In this document: positions 63,801 through 64,000 of the stretch, in pieces | Layout: each line of letters begins with the position of its first letter | Position numbering within the stretch: the stretch's first letter is position 1 | Assembly (NCBI GenBank): GCA_020284085.1 | Contig: JACEVL010000098.1 | Span: 896,885 to 960,884, forward strand | DNA: 64,000 nt | Direction: 5' to 3' | From: Aporrectodea caliginosa | Taxonomy: Eukaryota; Annelida; Clitellata; Crassiclitellata; Lumbricidae | Translations under genes and position numbers: made by a program | The notes under the pieces: generated by a model | What the model was told of the DNA's origin: nothing | The model's input: the letters and a program-made list of their open reading frames with translations, nothing else | Database searches by the model: none

Positions 63801-64000
63801 ACACTTATTTACACGGATGGGTCAAAGGCAGACGAAGTTGTTACTGCAGCTTTTACAATTCCAAGTATAGATTTAGATAGAAAGTTTAGATTATGTAATG
63901 GATCCAGCATCTATGCAGCAGAGTTAACTGCAATAAAAGAAGCAGTAACATGGATACTAAACACTGAGAATAATAAGAACTGCCAATATGTAATATTATC
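60870..64000 (+). CDS. retrotransposon B ORF2, partial at window end
   Basis: The frame is open from ATG at 60870 to the last base (1043 codons). Endonuclease: LQWNANGLRG, CIEETLL, IIVGDLNAH, VIDLSICS and MGSDHF. Reverse transcriptase: SPGDDRIPYE, SYRPISLTATLCKVMEKM, VFIDFERAYD, NGTPQGSVISPLLF, and LFADD with Asp689/Asp690. RNase H begins with IYTDGSK (Asp983) and YAAELTA (Glu1018), and the rest is cut off. All catalytic residues in view are intact. It is the counterpart of 32471-36256 and starts 49 bp after the ORF1 stop. Confidence 0.93.
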   Translation, partial: MALTVLQWNANGLRGHKDQLKNFLVNVPSPPDVVCIEETLLKPKRNPPKIDGYNVVRKDCTTNTKGGLVIYIKVGINFTLLDIEDNPNIEIQGIEIKTSNGHLKIFNTYISPSHQLVKEEIEHLFINKRTIIVGDLNAHNKLWGCSYTKIRGRLLEEILVEKNMVVLNTGQATYITSNMLNNNSVIDLSICSQDVALNTRHTVTKYNMGSDHFASITFVNEESIIENNLSMQLWKLNKANWKNYKDSSNLTLTNEVLMKTNIDDKYNDILECINTLANQSIPLKKQNLRKNEKRKKFKPLPYWNDKCNEAVYKRNQCRNKMKKTKELNDYMEYKKQEAIVRRTLKVEAKSSWQDYCSTLTNQTKLGSVWSMARKMNGVAAYASIPTLNDNGLLAESNIDKANILAHTYEKTSNSQNYNKNFLNYITSNNIDNSHINNENNRNEEVELMNKIFNLNELKQAIKSAKNNKSPGDDRIPYELLKHLHKNALKTLLSFYNEVWIEGNIPSDWNHAIILPLLKPNKDATKPESYRPISLTATLCKVMEKMVANRLQWYLEKNAIFTKNQSGFRKYKSTIDQILKLQDTILKKLKNKEQVLAVFIDFERAYDMLHVPTLLQKLKKLGIVGNVANWVKSFLFNRTFQVKVGTELSDKLVQQNGTPQGSVISPLLFLIMINDIPSGPEGVNMSLFADDSAVYIGHRKTKTLIKKIQQSIDEINNWCNKNGFKISIAKTVGVLFTNKNQLPIINIKIDQELIKMENKAKFLGMIFDKKLSWKPHIEYIIEKCKKRLNLMRAVSGYYWGASKKSLLAIYKALIRSILDYGDVAYSSASQSLLNKLCTIQTEALRLCCGAPKNTAALTLQNECGEFPLHMRRLYNSNKMGIKILGNKNHPCQMNFQPHWTDVSKTPQNKNHSIHYRTNEFISSLDTSFIGPCFPQIPPWTNNKIDIDISLKKQISKKRDNPELLKLVALQMISGYKLETLIYTDGSKADEVVTAAFTIPSIDLDRKFRLCNGSSIYAAELTAIKEAVTWILNTENNKNCQYVIL

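Larger units (their letters stand above)
58517..64000 (+). mobile_element. non-LTR retrotransposon B, I superfamily, cut by window end
   Basis: This has the same layout as element A: a short leader, ORF1, a 49-bp gap and ORF2. Both frames are intact as far as visible, so this copy may be young. Its proteins are clearly related to those of A but far from identical, indicating a separate lineage of the same group. The 3' end lies beyond the window. Confidence 0.9.

Overview
This window looks like a repeat-packed intergenic segment of an animal nuclear genome, probably an aquatic invertebrate. That is an inference from the mix of CR1/L2- and RTE-like LINE fragments, tRNA-derived SINEs, I-superfamily retrotransposons, hAT, Tc1/mariner, Helitron and THAP-type DNA elements, and splice signals of animal type. 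I see no ordinary host protein-coding gene, no rRNA, no genuine tRNA gene and no CRISPR array.

The matrix, from about 1.9 to 58.5 kb, is an old, diverged family of repeat units. Each unit carries a short motif (core ACACCTCTTTTAA) followed, almost always 26-29 bp after the CACC (mostly exactly 27), by a TATATAA box. The geometry resembles the PSE plus TATA of snRNA/U6-type promoters. I count about 25 rightward and 13 leftward copies of varying quality. Units also carry two related hairpin motifs (ending GTTAAA on one strand, with changing but complementary stems) and decayed CR1-like reverse-transcriptase C-terminus sequence. Blocks of units are duplicated: about 17.0-20.2 kb matches 26.8-42.5 kb, and about 21.6-25.4 kb matches 44.5-58.5 kb. 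The second copy of each pair is blown up by insertions, so empty sites can be compared with filled sites.

Two long non-LTR retrotransposons dominate. Element A (about 28948-37419) has an ORF1 with zinc knuckles, broken by a 1.3-kb DNA transposon and a 1-base frameshift, and an intact 1261-residue ORF2 (endonuclease, reverse transcriptase, RNase H). Element B (about 58517 to beyond the window end) has an intact ORF1 and an ORF2 open to the last base. Shorter 3' fragments C (27112-28470), D (24473-24967), E (about 56131-57294) and F (57295-57815) belong to the same group. A, B, C and D each begin 42-66 bp downstream of the CACC of a PSE/TATA-like module, about where transcription would start, and their 3' ends carry the hairpin also found in the host units. 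The working hypothesis is a retrotransposon group that targets, and is transcribed from, snRNA-type promoters.

Other inserted elements with visible boundaries: a mariner-like element (6566-7536, TA), hAT elements (8132-8696; 37819-40811, which splits a module between motif and TATA; 42596-42779), a transposon carrying a RING-finger ORF (30272-31580, 8-bp duplication), a 9-bp-duplication AT-rich element (44919-45655), a decayed THAP-domain element (about 45869-52551) containing another terminal-inverted-repeat element (46991-49206), a Helitron end-to-end copy (52862-53408) and a 208-bp-armed fold-back element (55023-55834). SINEs, LINE 3' ends and microsatellites fill much of the rest.
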